A DNA stretch of 64,000 bases from Corynebacterium sp. MSK008 (GTDB lineage: Bacteria; Actinomycetota; Actinomycetes; Mycobacteriales; Mycobacteriaceae). A program made the translations under genes and the position numbers. The notes beneath the pieces are model-generated. The model searched no databases. It worked only from the letters and a program-made list of their open reading frames with translations, and had not been told where the DNA came from. This document shows positions 32,169 to 42,272 of the stretch, one piece after another. The stretch lies in the NCBI RefSeq assembly GCF_030232585.1, contig NZ_JASPJX010000003.1, positions 1 to 64,000 of the forward strand, written 5' to 3'. Each line of letters starts with the position of its first letter. The stretch's first letter is position 1.

Positions 32169-33164
32169 CTAGTCGTCGGCACGCAGGTGGCGCAGCTCCA
32201 CAATCTCGGCGTCGCCTGCGGCGACCTTCGCGTGCACCTCGCAGGCCCACGTGAACCAGCCCCAGGCCATCTCGATATCAGCCCCGGTGACCAGGCGCGC
32301 GTTGGGTTCGCGCTCCCAGATCCCGCGCAGGTCCGCCACGGAGGTGCCGCGCATGAGCTGCGAGTCCGCCTCCACATCGACGGCTGCGTCCTTCCATGTG
32401 TATTCCACAAGCCCCAGCGCAATCAGCACGGTGAGCAGGTCGTGGATCTGCGCCTGATACCCCTCGCCCACATCCTCGTGGAACTCGAAGTAAAACCGCG
32501 TGATCGCCTCCAGGTGCTGCGCCACGGGGGAGCCGCCAAGCTTATCGACGAACTCCGCCAACGCCTCGGGGCTGAGCACCATCCGTTCCGTCACGCCGAG
32601 CGAGCACAGAGTGATCGGGGTCGGCGTCATGGCAAAGACGTCGGCGGCGGCGTGCGGGTCCACCCAGAAGTTCCACTCCGCGCTCGGGGTGGTGTTACCC
32701 GGGTAGTTCACCGCCCCGCCCATCACGGTGATGTGCTTGAGCTTGGCAAAGTGCTCCGGGTGCGTGTGCGCAAACGCGGCCAGGTTGGTCAAAGGTCCGG
32801 TGACGATGAGGTGTAAATCGTCGGTGCCGCGCTCGATGGAGTCGATCCACAGCGCGTCCCAGTCGTGCTCCACGTGGCGCTCCGGCGCTTGGGCGTAGCC
32901 GAGGCCGGTATTCCCGTGGGTTTCGGGCGTGGTGGTCAGCTCCACCTCGAGCGGTTCGGGCAGGCCGGCGGCCAATGAGATGATGGGCAGGCCGCACTGC
33001 CCCAGGATCCAGGCGCCGTTTTGGGCGCACTGGTTGGCGTCGACATTGCCGGAGGTCGTCGTTAAGCAGTCGAGCTCGATGAGACCCGCGTGTGCGGCGG
33101 CGGTGAGGAAGATGATGGCGTAGGTGTCGTCGATGCCAGGGTCGCAATCTAGGATGACTCTCAC
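32169..33164 (-). CDS. Inosine/uridine-preferring nucleoside hydrolase
   Basis: This 331-aa enzyme has the calcium-binding DCDPGIDD motif (6-13) that defines ribonucleoside hydrolases, plus TGPLTNLA and the VMGG region. It splits ribonucleosides to base and ribose. I chose GTG 33164 with AAGGAA upstream; its GTGA overlaps the MFS stop, so the genes are coupled. Together with the MFS permease, and probably the ECF system, it forms a nucleoside salvage cluster. It contains one GCTTATCGACG motif (32540-32550). Confidence 0.88.
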   Translation of the reverse strand: MRVILDCDPGIDDTYAIIFLTAAAHAGLIELDCLTTTSGNVDANQCAQNGAWILGQCGLPIISLAAGLPEPLEVELTTTPETHGNTGLGYAQAPERHVEHDWDALWIDSIERGTDDLHLIVTGPLTNLAAFAHTHPEHFAKLKHITVMGGAVNYPGNTTPSAEWNFWVDPHAAADVFAMTPTPITLCSLGVTERMVLSPEALAEFVDKLGGSPVAQHLEAITRFYFEFHEDVGEGYQAQIHDLLTVLIALGLVEYTWKDAAVDVEADSQLMRGTSVADLRGIWEREPNARLVTGADIEMAWGWFTWACEVHAKVAAGDAEIVELRHLRADD

Positions 33165-34378
33165 GGTTTTGTTTCCTTCCCGGCAACAAGCCAGATCACA
33201 AGCGTGGTGGCGCACACTGCCCCGCAGACACCGAACGCCGCCTGGAAGCCCGCGGCCTCCGCGACAGCGCCGAGCAGTACCGGCGCGAGAATGGAGCCCG
33301 CGTCCTGCGTCATTTGATACGTGGACAGCACTGTACCGCCGGAGCGCTCGTTGCCGATGATGTCCGCGAGCGTGGCCTGGGTGGCGGGGCTCATCAGGCC
33401 AGCGCCGATACCGGCTGCGGCGGAAAGCAGCACTAATGGCCAGAAACTGGTGGCGCCGCCGAGCAGCGCCGTGAACACGCCGGAGGTAGCCAGGCCCGCG
33501 GCGACCATTGGGCGGCGGCCGAGTTGATCAGCGAGCCTGCCGGAGAACTGCAGCGTCACAGCCATGCCGAACGCGAAGCCGGTCAGCGCCAAACCGGCGG
33601 CTGCGCCCCCGCGCTCAAACACGGCGGCAGCGAACAGCGGCAGGATGGCCACGCGCGAGCCCATGTTGACAAAGCCGTTGGTAAACCCGGCAGCCAACAG
33701 CGCCTTGTATGTGGAGTTTTGCCACGCCTGGCGCACGCGCATCTTTGGCTTCGCCGCAGGCAGCGGCTCGGAGCCCGGCTTCGGCTGGGTCAGTACGCCG
33801 ACCGCAATAGCCGCACCCGCTACCGCAAGGCCGTAAATGACAAACGGTGCGCGGAAGCCCAGGAAGGACAGCGCAGCGCCGATGATCGGGCCGACAACGT
33901 TGCCGACCAGAAACGCCGAGGCGTACAGTGCGTTGGCGCGCCCACGGATGCTCGGGTGCGTCACCCGCACGATCAGTGCCTGGGCCGACAGGGTGAACAT
34001 GGTCGAGCCGAAGCCCGCGATAAACCGCAGGGCGAGTATCTGCCAGTACGCGTTCACGAACGCGATGAAGAAGGTGGCACCCGCGACGATAAGCAGACCC
34101 GTGAGGTAGATCGGGCGGGAGCCAAGCTTATCGACGAGCCTGCCCGCCCCCGGCGCCCCCAACAGCCGCGCGAACGCGAAGATGGAAATCACCGCACCGG
34201 CGGCGGCCATGGACACGCCGAAGCTGCCGGCGAACTGCGGGAGCACCGGGGCGATGAGCCCGTAGCCGAGGGCGATGATGAACGCGGCGCCGACAAGGAC
34301 CCAGATCGTGCGCGGGATCTTCGGTTGGGTGCGGTGTGCTTGCTGGGTTGTGTGTTGTGTTGAGTTGTCGGCGTTCAT
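33161..34378 (-). CDS. MFS transporter, possible nucleoside permease
   Basis: This 405-aa major facilitator has 12 helices, with the DHA1-type motif A region GRLVDKLGSRPIY in the loop after helix 2 and a second copy GRLADQLGRRPMV in the other half. It could be a drug exporter by family. The 4-bp coupling to a nucleoside hydrolase argues instead for nucleoside uptake, as with uridine permeases of corynebacteria. TACTCT lies 8 nt before ATG 34378 (leaderless). A palindromic operator-like site is 47-66 bp upstream of the start. Confidence 0.78.
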   Translation of the reverse strand: MNADNSTQHTTQQAHRTQPKIPRTIWVLVGAAFIIALGYGLIAPVLPQFAGSFGVSMAAAGAVISIFAFARLLGAPGAGRLVDKLGSRPIYLTGLLIVAGATFFIAFVNAYWQILALRFIAGFGSTMFTLSAQALIVRVTHPSIRGRANALYASAFLVGNVVGPIIGAALSFLGFRAPFVIYGLAVAGAAIAVGVLTQPKPGSEPLPAAKPKMRVRQAWQNSTYKALLAAGFTNGFVNMGSRVAILPLFAAAVFERGGAAAGLALTGFAFGMAVTLQFSGRLADQLGRRPMVAAGLATSGVFTALLGGATSFWPLVLLSAAAGIGAGLMSPATQATLADIIGNERSGGTVLSTYQMTQDAGSILAPVLLGAVAEAAGFQAAFGVCGAVCATTLVIWLVAGKETKP

Positions 34379-34424
34379 TGCTGGTTAGAGTACCTCGCTG
34401 GGTGGGGTGTCCTGATTGGCTAAT

Positions 34425-34444
34425 GTGGCAAATATTTTCCGCAA
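34425..34444. promoter_or_regulatory. Palindromic operator-like site, copy B
   Basis: It carries the same 14-bp core GGCAAATATTTTCC (34427-34440) as at 21011, within a 20-bp match broken only by two transitions. Here it is in the divergent spacer between the MFS gene and the plus-strand hypothetical gene. Confidence 0.6.
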
Positions 34445-34535
34445 AGCCAAATCATCCCAGCTAACGCGACACCTTTCGCCCATTTGTTCGAACGGGCGGA
34501 CGGTGATGTCGGCGGCGCTTCGTAGTGTGTGCGCC

Positions 34536-35060
34536 ATGAAGTTCAACACGAAGAATCCGCTGCGCAGCGTCAGCCGAAACGATATGCCCCACTCCCCCGC
34601 CTACACCCCGGAGGCGCTTGCCGAGGAGATCCGCGAGCGCCACCCCGCAATCATTGAATCCGCCCAGGCCGTCATGCACCACCCACGGTCCCTGTCGCGG
34701 CCCACCGCCACGTGGCGTCCGCCGGTGCTCACCCTGCCACGGGTGGCCAACGGGCCGCAGCTGACTCTGGCCGTGACACGGCGCAGGGTCGGCCCACGGG
34801 CGCGGGCCCGGATACAGGGCTACGGAGGCGACCAGGTGCCGGCGTATCTGCTTGAGGTCCGCATCGCCGACACAGCCGGCAGTGTGGTGGACACCGTCCT
34901 CACGGAAGCGTGGGTGCGCGCGCTGATCCCGGACGACTGCGCGCACGCAGTGCACGAGCTGGCCGGCACGCGCACGGCGAATTACGTGTGGCTCGTCGAC
35001 GGCACGTTCACGCCGATCGCCTCGCCGTCCTCGATGTTCGAAGGGCTCAACGCCGCTTAG
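34536..35060 (+). CDS. Hypothetical protein
   Basis: This 174-aa soluble basic protein is rich in Arg and His in its first half. ATG 34536 lies 8 nt after TAGTGT, suggesting a leaderless mRNA. It has no signal peptide, no membrane helix and no family I know. The C-terminal part (NYVWLVDGTFTPIA) looks folded. It is divergent from the MFS gene and overlaps the next minus-strand gene by 4 bp at their 3' ends. It may share the palindromic operator at 34425. Confidence 0.6.
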   Translation: MKFNTKNPLRSVSRNDMPHSPAYTPEALAEEIRERHPAIIESAQAVMHHPRSLSRPTATWRPPVLTLPRVANGPQLTLAVTRRRVGPRARARIQGYGGDQVPAYLLEVRIADTAGSVVDTVLTEAWVRALIPDDCAHAVHELAGTRTANYVWLVDGTFTPIASPSSMFEGLNAA

Positions 35061-35917
35061 CCGCGGGCGGCATCGCTGCTGTCGTCCTCGTCGATGCCGG
35101 GCACGCCGACGTTGCCGTCCTCGTCATCTTCCTCGTCGTCGTCATCGTCGTAGTCGATGTCGTCTTCATCGGCGTCATCGTCGTCCTGGCCGAACAGGTC
35201 GTAGACCTCCGGCTCGTCAAACTCGTCGTCGACGGGCAACAGCTGCGACTCCCAATCCTCGGCTTGGTCGGCGGCGAGCGAGAGCACGTCGAAAAGCCTG
35301 TCAAAGTCCGTGAAGCTGCCCAGCTCGAGCCGCTCGGCGTCGATGAGTGCCTCGTCGTGGATGGCGTCGAAGAGGCGGGCGCGGTCCTCCTCGGTCAGCT
35401 CCGCGTCGCCGTCGGACTCCCAGAGCTCGCCCTCGGCGTCGTCGAGCACATCGTCGTAATCATCCGGCAGGGCAATAAAGGTGACCTTGGCGTGCGGGAC
35501 GCCCTCGACGGTGTCGATGGTGACCAAAAGCTCTGCGTTCTCGCCCACCTCGGCACGCACCTGCTGCGGATTCAGGTGGTCCTGGAAGAACTCCAGGTCC
35601 CCGATGCGCTCGTCGGTGCCTTCCAACAGGTCGCGCAGCACGGTGATCACCTGGTCGGTGGCCATGTGCTCCGCAACCGCGGCCACGGCGTCCTCCACGG
35701 AGAACACTACTGCGACCAATACGGCTTCGAAATCCTCGTCGTCCTCGTCCACGTCCGCGGCCGCGATGTAGACGTTGGCGGCCGGCAAGTGCGGATCAAT
35801 CTCCACGAACTGGATCTCCAGCGCCGCCGTCATGGGCACGAACATGGTGTCGCCCCCCACGCGGGACTCGATGCCTTCGCGGTCGAGCGCCGCTGCGATG
35901 TCCTCGAAAAAGCTCAT
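35057..35917 (-). CDS. Acidic hypothetical protein with Asp/Glu-rich tail
   Basis: This 286-aa protein is very acidic throughout. Its last 50 residues are nearly all Asp and Glu with a run DDDDDEEDDED. The N-terminal half looks like an alpha/beta fold of the YbjN/type III chaperone-like kind (FFEDIAAALDREGIESRV), but I cannot confirm this. GGAAGGAAC precedes ATG 35917, a good start. Such acidic proteins may act as chaperones or DNA mimics. Both are speculation. Confidence 0.65.
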   Translation of the reverse strand: MSFFEDIAAALDREGIESRVGGDTMFVPMTAALEIQFVEIDPHLPAANVYIAAADVDEDDEDFEAVLVAVVFSVEDAVAAVAEHMATDQVITVLRDLLEGTDERIGDLEFFQDHLNPQQVRAEVGENAELLVTIDTVEGVPHAKVTFIALPDDYDDVLDDAEGELWESDGDAELTEEDRARLFDAIHDEALIDAERLELGSFTDFDRLFDVLSLAADQAEDWESQLLPVDDEFDEPEVYDLFGQDDDDADEDDIDYDDDDDEEDDEDGNVGVPGIDEDDSSDAARG

Positions 35918-36008
35918 GTCGGTGGTTCCTTCCCAAGCTCGGCCACAACGGGCACAAGCCTAGCCACGAATGCTTACGCATGCGTGGCATTTCCCTCTCA
36001 CCGCGGGG

Positions 36009-37592
36009 TTAGCTGTCGCCCCAGGACGGATGGGCGGCACCGAGCAGCGAGGCAGCCGAATCCATCAGGTCCTGACGGTGGGTGCCCCACTCGCGCATGT
36101 CGAAGCCCTCCCACGCCCTGCGCTGCGACGCCTTCGGGTCCCACTCCACCCGCATGCCCGCGTCGAACACGGCCGTCGCGCGGCCCGGCCTGTCGTCGGA
36201 GCGGAAGCCATAGACCGGCCACTCCTCCCCCGGCGCACCGGTGTGGAAGAACCGCCCCCAGTGGTACTGCATCACGCGGCTGACCTCAGCGAACGCCTCG
36301 GTGCCGCCGAAGACGTCCCAGCGGGAGGCCTTCGTGGCGTTCGGTTCGCCGAACACCGCGCCCAGATCGGCCGTGTGCATCGCGCCCAAGCCCAGCATGC
36401 GCATCGCAGCAGACGCGTGGGCGAAGCGGTACATCCAGGTGCTCGCCTTCCTGCGGTGCGCGGTGGCGAGAATAACTGTCGGCGCCCAGAACACCGCGTC
36501 GGCAATGAGGTCGGCGTAGTCGCCGCGCTCCCCGGCGTAGCCGTAGGCGCGAAGCACCGACTGGGCGTTTTCGGGGTCGAAGGCCTCCAGCGCCCGGCGC
36601 GCCGCCCGCTGGCGGGACTTGGTGGTTTGGTAGATCGCCTTGGCAAAGCTCGCCTCGTCCGAGTTGGTGCCCACAATCAGCGGCACGGCCGCCTGCTCGC
36701 CCGCCTCGAACGTGTCGATGGGGTGCGCGGTGAGCGTCTCCCCGTCCACGGTGGGCATGAAGCTGGTGTTCAGCTGCACCAGTTCCTTGGTGTTTAACAG
36801 CATGGATTGGCCGGCGCGCACGAGTTCTTCGGCGCTGGTCTCGCGCAGGTCCGCGAGCGTGGTCGTGCGCGGCAGACCCATCCGGTTGACCAGTTCGCGA
36901 ACCCACATCGCCGCCTGCAGGCGCGAGTGCACGCTCGCCGGCGGCGGCGACTGGGCCACCGCGCCGTGGAACAGCCCGCGCGCCGCGGGCGAGCACATCA
37001 GGTGCACCACGGCCGCCCCGCCGGCGGATTCGCCCATGATGGTCACCCGGTCCGGATCCCCGCCGAAGTTGGCGATGTTCGCGCGCACCCACTCCAGCGC
37101 CAGGATCTGATCCAAAAGCGCAGGCGTGGCCACGCAGTCGTGGCCCAGCGAGCGGAAGTCCAAATACCCCAGCACGCCCAGGCGGAAGTTCACGGAGACG
37201 TAGACGACCTGCGTGGCGTCGGCAAGCAAATGCCCCTGCAGCACCTTCTCGTTGCTCGCGCCGGTGACAAAGGTGCCGCCGTGGAAGTAGACCACCACCG
37301 GCAGCTCCTCCTCGGTGTCGGGGCGCACGATGTCTAGCGTCAGGCAGTCCTCGGTGCCGATGACGGCGTCGCGCCAGCCGAATGTGCCCTGCATGGCGGG
37401 CGGGGCGAACCGTGAGGCGTCGTAAAGCCCCTGCCACCTCTGCGCCGGCTGTGGGGCGCGGAAACGGCCAGTGTGTGCGGTGGAGGCGCCGAACGGCACG
37501 CCGCGCCAGGTGCGCATGCCGGAGCGCGCATCCACCACGCCGCGGACCTTGCCCGCGGTGGTGTCTGCGACAGGGTGCTCGGCGGCAGTCAT
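36009..37592 (-). CDS. Type B carboxylesterase
   Basis: This 527-aa alpha/beta hydrolase of the carboxylesterase/para-nitrobenzyl esterase family has the oxyanion loop YFHGGTFVTG and nucleophile elbow GESAGG (Ser189). EDCLTLDI is also typical. No signal peptide is seen, so it is cytoplasmic. TACGCT lies 7 nt before ATG 37592 (leaderless). The natural substrate is unknown. It stands alone, divergent from the EcsC-like gene across about 80 bp of promoter sequence. Confidence 0.86.
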   Translation of the reverse strand: MTAAEHPVADTTAGKVRGVVDARSGMRTWRGVPFGASTAHTGRFRAPQPAQRWQGLYDASRFAPPAMQGTFGWRDAVIGTEDCLTLDIVRPDTEEELPVVVYFHGGTFVTGASNEKVLQGHLLADATQVVYVSVNFRLGVLGYLDFRSLGHDCVATPALLDQILALEWVRANIANFGGDPDRVTIMGESAGGAAVVHLMCSPAARGLFHGAVAQSPPPASVHSRLQAAMWVRELVNRMGLPRTTTLADLRETSAEELVRAGQSMLLNTKELVQLNTSFMPTVDGETLTAHPIDTFEAGEQAAVPLIVGTNSDEASFAKAIYQTTKSRQRAARRALEAFDPENAQSVLRAYGYAGERGDYADLIADAVFWAPTVILATAHRRKASTWMYRFAHASAAMRMLGLGAMHTADLGAVFGEPNATKASRWDVFGGTEAFAEVSRVMQYHWGRFFHTGAPGEEWPVYGFRSDDRPGRATAVFDAGMRVEWDPKASQRRAWEGFDMREWGTHRQDLMDSAASLLGAAHPSWGDS

Positions 37593-37672
37593 GGCATCCA
37601 GCGTAGACGCAAGCGCACAACATCCAACTAAGCTGGACCGACGTAAAAAACCGATTAACGAAAGAGCACACG

Positions 37673-38545
37673 ATGTTCGGCAACAAGAAAAAGAACCAGG
37701 ACCTCGCCGTCCGCCAGGAAATTGAAGAGGCGCTGCGCGAAGACCCGACGCAGTTAGAAAAGGACGCCGGCCCGCTGGGGCGCGCGTTTATCGGCGCGGT
37801 GGATAAGGCTGTTCAGATGCAGACCTCCACCATCCGCACCTACGTGAACTGGCTGCGCCGCCAGAACCCGGAGGCCACGCCTGCGGAGATTCAGAATCTT
37901 ATGGACGAGCACCTGAAAAACACCGTCACCGGCACCGGCGCGGGCGTGGGTGCCGCAGCCGCCGTGCCCGGCATCGGCCTGTTTACCGGCGCGGCCGCAG
38001 TGGCGGGCGAATCTGTGCTGTTTTTGGACCTCGCCGCGTTCTACGCCGTGGCATCCGCCTACCTACGCGGCGAGGACATCGAGGACCCGGAGCGCCGCCG
38101 CGCGCTCGTGCTCTCGCTGCTGATGGGTGCCAAGGGATTGGCGATTGTGGACGCCATGCTTGGCGACGACGCCGGCAAAATCCCCGGCAAGTCCACCCTG
38201 GCCAAGTTCTCCGGCCCCACCCTGTCCAACACCAACAACGTGCTAGAGCGCATCGCCATGCGCTCCATGCGCAAGTCCCTCCGGCGGGCGTGGCTCGGCA
38301 AGCTCATGCCGCTGGGCATCGGCGCGGTCGCCGGCACCACCGCCAACCGCAAGCTCGCCGACGGCGTGATCGGCAACGTCCAGTCCGGCCTCGGCGCGGT
38401 GCCCGCGGAGTTTGCGGCACCACTGCCGGTGAAGGACGGCGGCGAAGACGACGACCAGGGCCTGAGCCTGAACCCCAAGGAGTTCGCGGCCTGGATCCTG
38501 CGCCAGTTCAAGGACGAAGATAAAAAGGACGGCGACAACAATTAA
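37673..38545 (+). CDS. EcsC-like membrane-associated protein
   Basis: This 290-aa protein has a hydrophobic central region (about 100-140) rich in Gly and Ala, and charged ends. It resembles EcsC-domain proteins, whose role with ABC transporters is unclear. A TAAGCT -10 (37629-37634) and GAAAGAG before ATG 37673 support expression. The stop at 38543-38545 overlaps the first codons of a broken ABC exporter gene, so the two were once coupled. Confidence 0.65.
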   Translation: MFGNKKKNQDLAVRQEIEEALREDPTQLEKDAGPLGRAFIGAVDKAVQMQTSTIRTYVNWLRRQNPEATPAEIQNLMDEHLKNTVTGTGAGVGAAAAVPGIGLFTGAAAVAGESVLFLDLAAFYAVASAYLRGEDIEDPERRRALVLSLLMGAKGLAIVDAMLGDDAGKIPGKSTLAKFSGPTLSNTNNVLERIAMRSMRKSLRRAWLGKLMPLGIGAVAGTTANRKLADGVIGNVQSGLGAVPAEFAAPLPVKDGGEDDDQGLSLNPKEFAAWILRQFKDEDKKDGDNN

Positions 38546-41500
38546 TCCCCTGCTCACCAGATCCCTCCGCGCCAACCGCCCCGCGGCCGTCGCCGCCTTT
38601 GCCGCCGCCACGCTCGCCGCGGTGTTCCAAACGGCGGTGCCGGCGCTGACCGGCCGCGCGGTGGACATCGCCACCGGCAATGCGGAGGGATCGGTGACGC
38701 GCACGGCGTGGTGGATGGTCGCCGTGGCGGCGGCCACCTACGCGTTGAGCTTCATCCGCCGCGTCACGGCGGGCCGGCTGGCGTCCATCTCCCAGCACTG
38801 GCTGCGCACCGAGATCCTGCGCACGCTGCACCGCCTGGACGGGCCAGGCCAGGACACGATCGTCACCGGCCAGATTGTCTCGCGCTCCATCTCGGATCTG
38901 AACCAGTACCAGATGGTGTTAGACACCCTGGCCATGATGCTCACGCGCGTTGTGCAGCTCGCGCTCACCCTGACGGTGATGCTGTGGATGGACATCCCGC
39001 TAACCCTGATGTCGCTCGCGCTGCTGCCGCTGATCCTGTAGGAGGCCAACCGCTCGCGCAAGACGCTCTACGCCGCCACGTGGGTCAACCAGCACGCCAC
39101 CGCGGAACTGGCGGAGCACGTCGAGCAGACCGTCTCGGGCGTGCGCGTGGTCAAGGCGTTCGGCCAGGAGCAGCGCGAGATCGACCAGCTGGACACGCTT
39201 GGTCGCCACCTCTACGCGGTGAAGATGCGCGCAGCGAAGCTCACGGCGCGCTTCCAGCCCATCCTCTCCCAGCTGCCCAAGGTCGCGCTGGTGGTCACCA
39301 TCATCGCCGGCGGCATGCTGGCCATCCGCGGGCAGATCACCATCGGCCAGTTCGTGGCATTCACGGCGTACTTGACCTCCATGACGTCGATGATGTCCAT
39401 GCTGACCAACCAATACGTGCGCCTGCAGATGGGCATGAGCTCCTTCGACCGCCTCGACGACGTGCTGGGGCTCGCCCCCGTCGACGAGGCCACCGGCGGC
39501 CCCGCGACCGGCACGGGCCTGCGCTTTGACAACGTGCACTTTGCCACCGGCGGCAACCCCGTCCTCAACGGCTTTTCGCTCACCGTGCGCCCGGGCGAGA
39601 CAGTCGCGCTCATCGGCCCGCCCGGCGCAGGCAAAACCATGGCCGTCCAGCTCGCCGGCGGCTTCTACCAGCCGGATTCCGGAAGCATCGAGCTTCTCGA
39701 CGGCTCCGCTGACCCCGCCGCCCTGCGCCACAAGGTCCTGTGCGTGTTCGACGAGGCGTTCTTGTTCTCTTCCTCCGTGCGCGAGAACATCGCCATGGGC
39801 TCCACCCTTCCACCCGATGAGCTCGACGCCGCTGTGCGCGAAGCGGCGCGGCTGGCCTGCGCCGACGAGTTCATCGAGCGTCTACCCGACGGCTACGACA
39901 CCGAAGTCGGCGAGCGCGGCCTGACCTTATCCGGCGGGCAGCGCCAACGCATCGCCCTGGCGCGTGCGCTCATGGCCACCCCCGAGGTGCTCGTGCTCGA
40001 CGACGCCACCAGCGCCATCGACGCCGTCACCGAATCCCGCATCCTGGCCAACCTGCGCGAGGAGCTTATGGATGTCGCGGTGCTCACCGTCGCGCACCGT
40101 CAGTCCACCGTGGACCACGCGGATCAAGTTGCGGTGGTGCGAGGCGGAGCCGTCGTCAAGTGTGGCCCCCGCGACGAGGTCGTGCAGAGCCCGGAGTACC
40201 TGGCCACCATGTCTGCGGACACGCCTACGGAGCTGCCCGTGGCCCCCACGCACGCCGAGCTGTGGCCCGAGGTCACCGAGCCGGAACGCGAGCGCGTGAT
40301 CGTGCCCACCACCGGACGCGCGTCCACGGTCAACGCCACCCCGGAGCTACTCGCGCGGGTGGACACTCTCCCCGAGGCCACCGAGCAGCCGAACCTCAGC
40401 GAGGAACGACTGGAGCAGCTGCGCACCCCGTCGAGCGACTTCCAAGTGCGCGACCTGTTCCGCGCGGTGCGCTGGCTCATCGTCGGCACCGTGGCGCTGC
40501 TGGTGGTCGGCGTGCTGGCGGACCTGGCGTTCCCCACCCTCGTACGCGCCGCCGTTGACCGCGGTATCGCCAACTCGGACCAGGCCAGCCTGATCCGCAC
40601 TGGGCTTATCGCGCTGGGTGTGGTGGTGGTGGCGTGGGCGTCCATGACCGTGATGACGGTGCTGTCGTCGCGCTCCGGCGAGCGCCTCCTCTACGGCCTG
40701 CGCCTGCGCTCGTACGCCCACCTGCAGCAGCTGGGCTTGAGCTTTTTCGAGTCGCGCCTGTCCGGCAAGATCATGACGCGCATGACCACGGACATCGACA
40801 CCCTGTCCAGCTTCCTGCAAACCGGGCTGGCCCAGGCCATCGTCGCGGTCGGCTCGCTTGCCGGGGTGACCGTGATGTTGGTGGCCACCGACGGCCAGCT
40901 CGCCCTGGTCGCCTTCGCCGCGGTCCCAGTGATCGCGCTGGCCACCTGGGGTTTCCGGCATTTCTCCAAGCGCTTCTACGCCGCCGCGCGAGCGCAGATC
41001 TCCGCGGTCAACGGCGAGTTCGCCGAGCTCATCGGCGGCATCCGAGTCACCCAGACCCACCTCGCCGAAGACCACTTCGAATCACGTTTTGCGCAGATGA
41101 GCGATACGTACCGACGCACCCGCATGCGCTCGGTGCGCCTGGTGGGCCTGTACTTCCCCGGCATGCAGTTCGTCTCCCAGGTCATGACCGCGGTGATCAT
41201 CGGCGTCGGCGCCACCCGTATCGCGGACGGCACGCTGTCGGTCGGCGTGCTCGTCGCGTTCACCATGTACCTAAGCCAGCTCTACGGCCCCATCCAGCAG
41301 CTCGGCCAAATCTTCGACTCCTGGCAGCAAGCCACCGTCAGCTTCGACCGCATCCGCGAACTGCTCGCCGAGCGCACCACCGTCCCCGACACCGGCACCC
41401 GCCCCGGTGCGCACACCGCAGCGTCCGGGGAGCTTTCGCTTAACGACGTCACCTTCGGCTACTCGCCGGACTCAGAGCCCGTCATCGACGGGATGGATCT

Positions 41501-42149
41501 TGCCCTCTCGCCCGGCTCCACCGTGGCACTCGTTGGTCCGACGGGGGCGGGCAAGTCGACCGTCGTCAAGCTGCTGGCCCGCTTCTACGACCCAGTGGAA
41601 GGTGTCGTGCGCGCGTCGGGGACGAACGTCGCCGAGTTCCCGCTGGCGGATTGGCGGCGCGCGCTCGCGCAGGTGCCGCAGGAGTCCTACCTCTTCCCCG
41701 GCACCGTCGCGGACAACATCGCCTACGGCGCCGCCGGCGCCACCGACGACGAGGTGCAGGCCGCGGTGGAGCGCATCGGCGCCCTCGGCGTCATCGGCAC
41801 CATTCCCGGCGGCTTCAACGCGCGCGTCGGCGAACGTGGCCGGGGCCTAAGTTCCGGTCAGCGCCAAATCATCGCGCTCGCCCGCGCGGAGATGCTCACA
41901 CCCGCGGTGCTGCTTCTCGACGAAGCCACGGCCACCCTCGACCCCGCCACCGAACGCGCCGTGCTCGACGCCTCCGACAAGGCGATGGCGGGGCGCACCT
42001 CCGTCGTCGTCGCGCACCGCCTCGCCACAGCCGCGCGGGCCGACCGCATACTCGTTGTGGATGAAGGACGTATCATTGAAGACGGCTGCCACGAGGACCT
42101 CATCTCCGCAGGCGGAAGATATGCCCATATGTGGGCTGTTAACCGATAA
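38541..42149 (+). pseudogene. Fused two-cassette ABC exporter, interrupted by in-frame TAG
   Basis: One frame encodes TM-NBD-TM-NBD, about 1200 codons, broken by TAG at 39039-39041 inside the first membrane domain; homologous sequence continues at once in the same frame (EANRSRKTLYAATW). The start is also unclear: no ATG/GTG/TTG precedes the first helix, ATT 38541 would be the natural position, and GTG 38622 trims it. NBD1 has GPPGAGKTM, LSGGQ and VLVLDDA (Asp for catalytic Glu). NBD2 has GPTGAGKST, LSSGQ and LLLDEA. That asymmetry is normal for heterodimeric exporters. The downstream part (from 39141) may still be expressed alone. Confidence 0.8.
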
Positions 42150-42272
42150 CGGGGGTGAAACGTAGGTCCCCCGTGGAGAGGAACAACCCAAGTTAGCGCG
42201 TTACCAGCGCCGACGATTACAGTCAAAGAAACGTTCCGCGAACACAACCCAGAAGGAAGGCGAGAACCTGCC
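42150..42272. other. Spacer before odhA
   Basis: A GGGGG...CCCCC hairpin (about 42151-42174) follows the exporter stop and may act as a weak terminator. AGAAGGAAGG precedes the odhA GTG. No clear -10/-35 pair stands out. Confidence 0.45.

Noticed and set aside
35110..35175. Microsatellite-like GTC/ATC run
   Set aside because: Explained by the Asp/Glu-rich C-terminus of the acidic protein.
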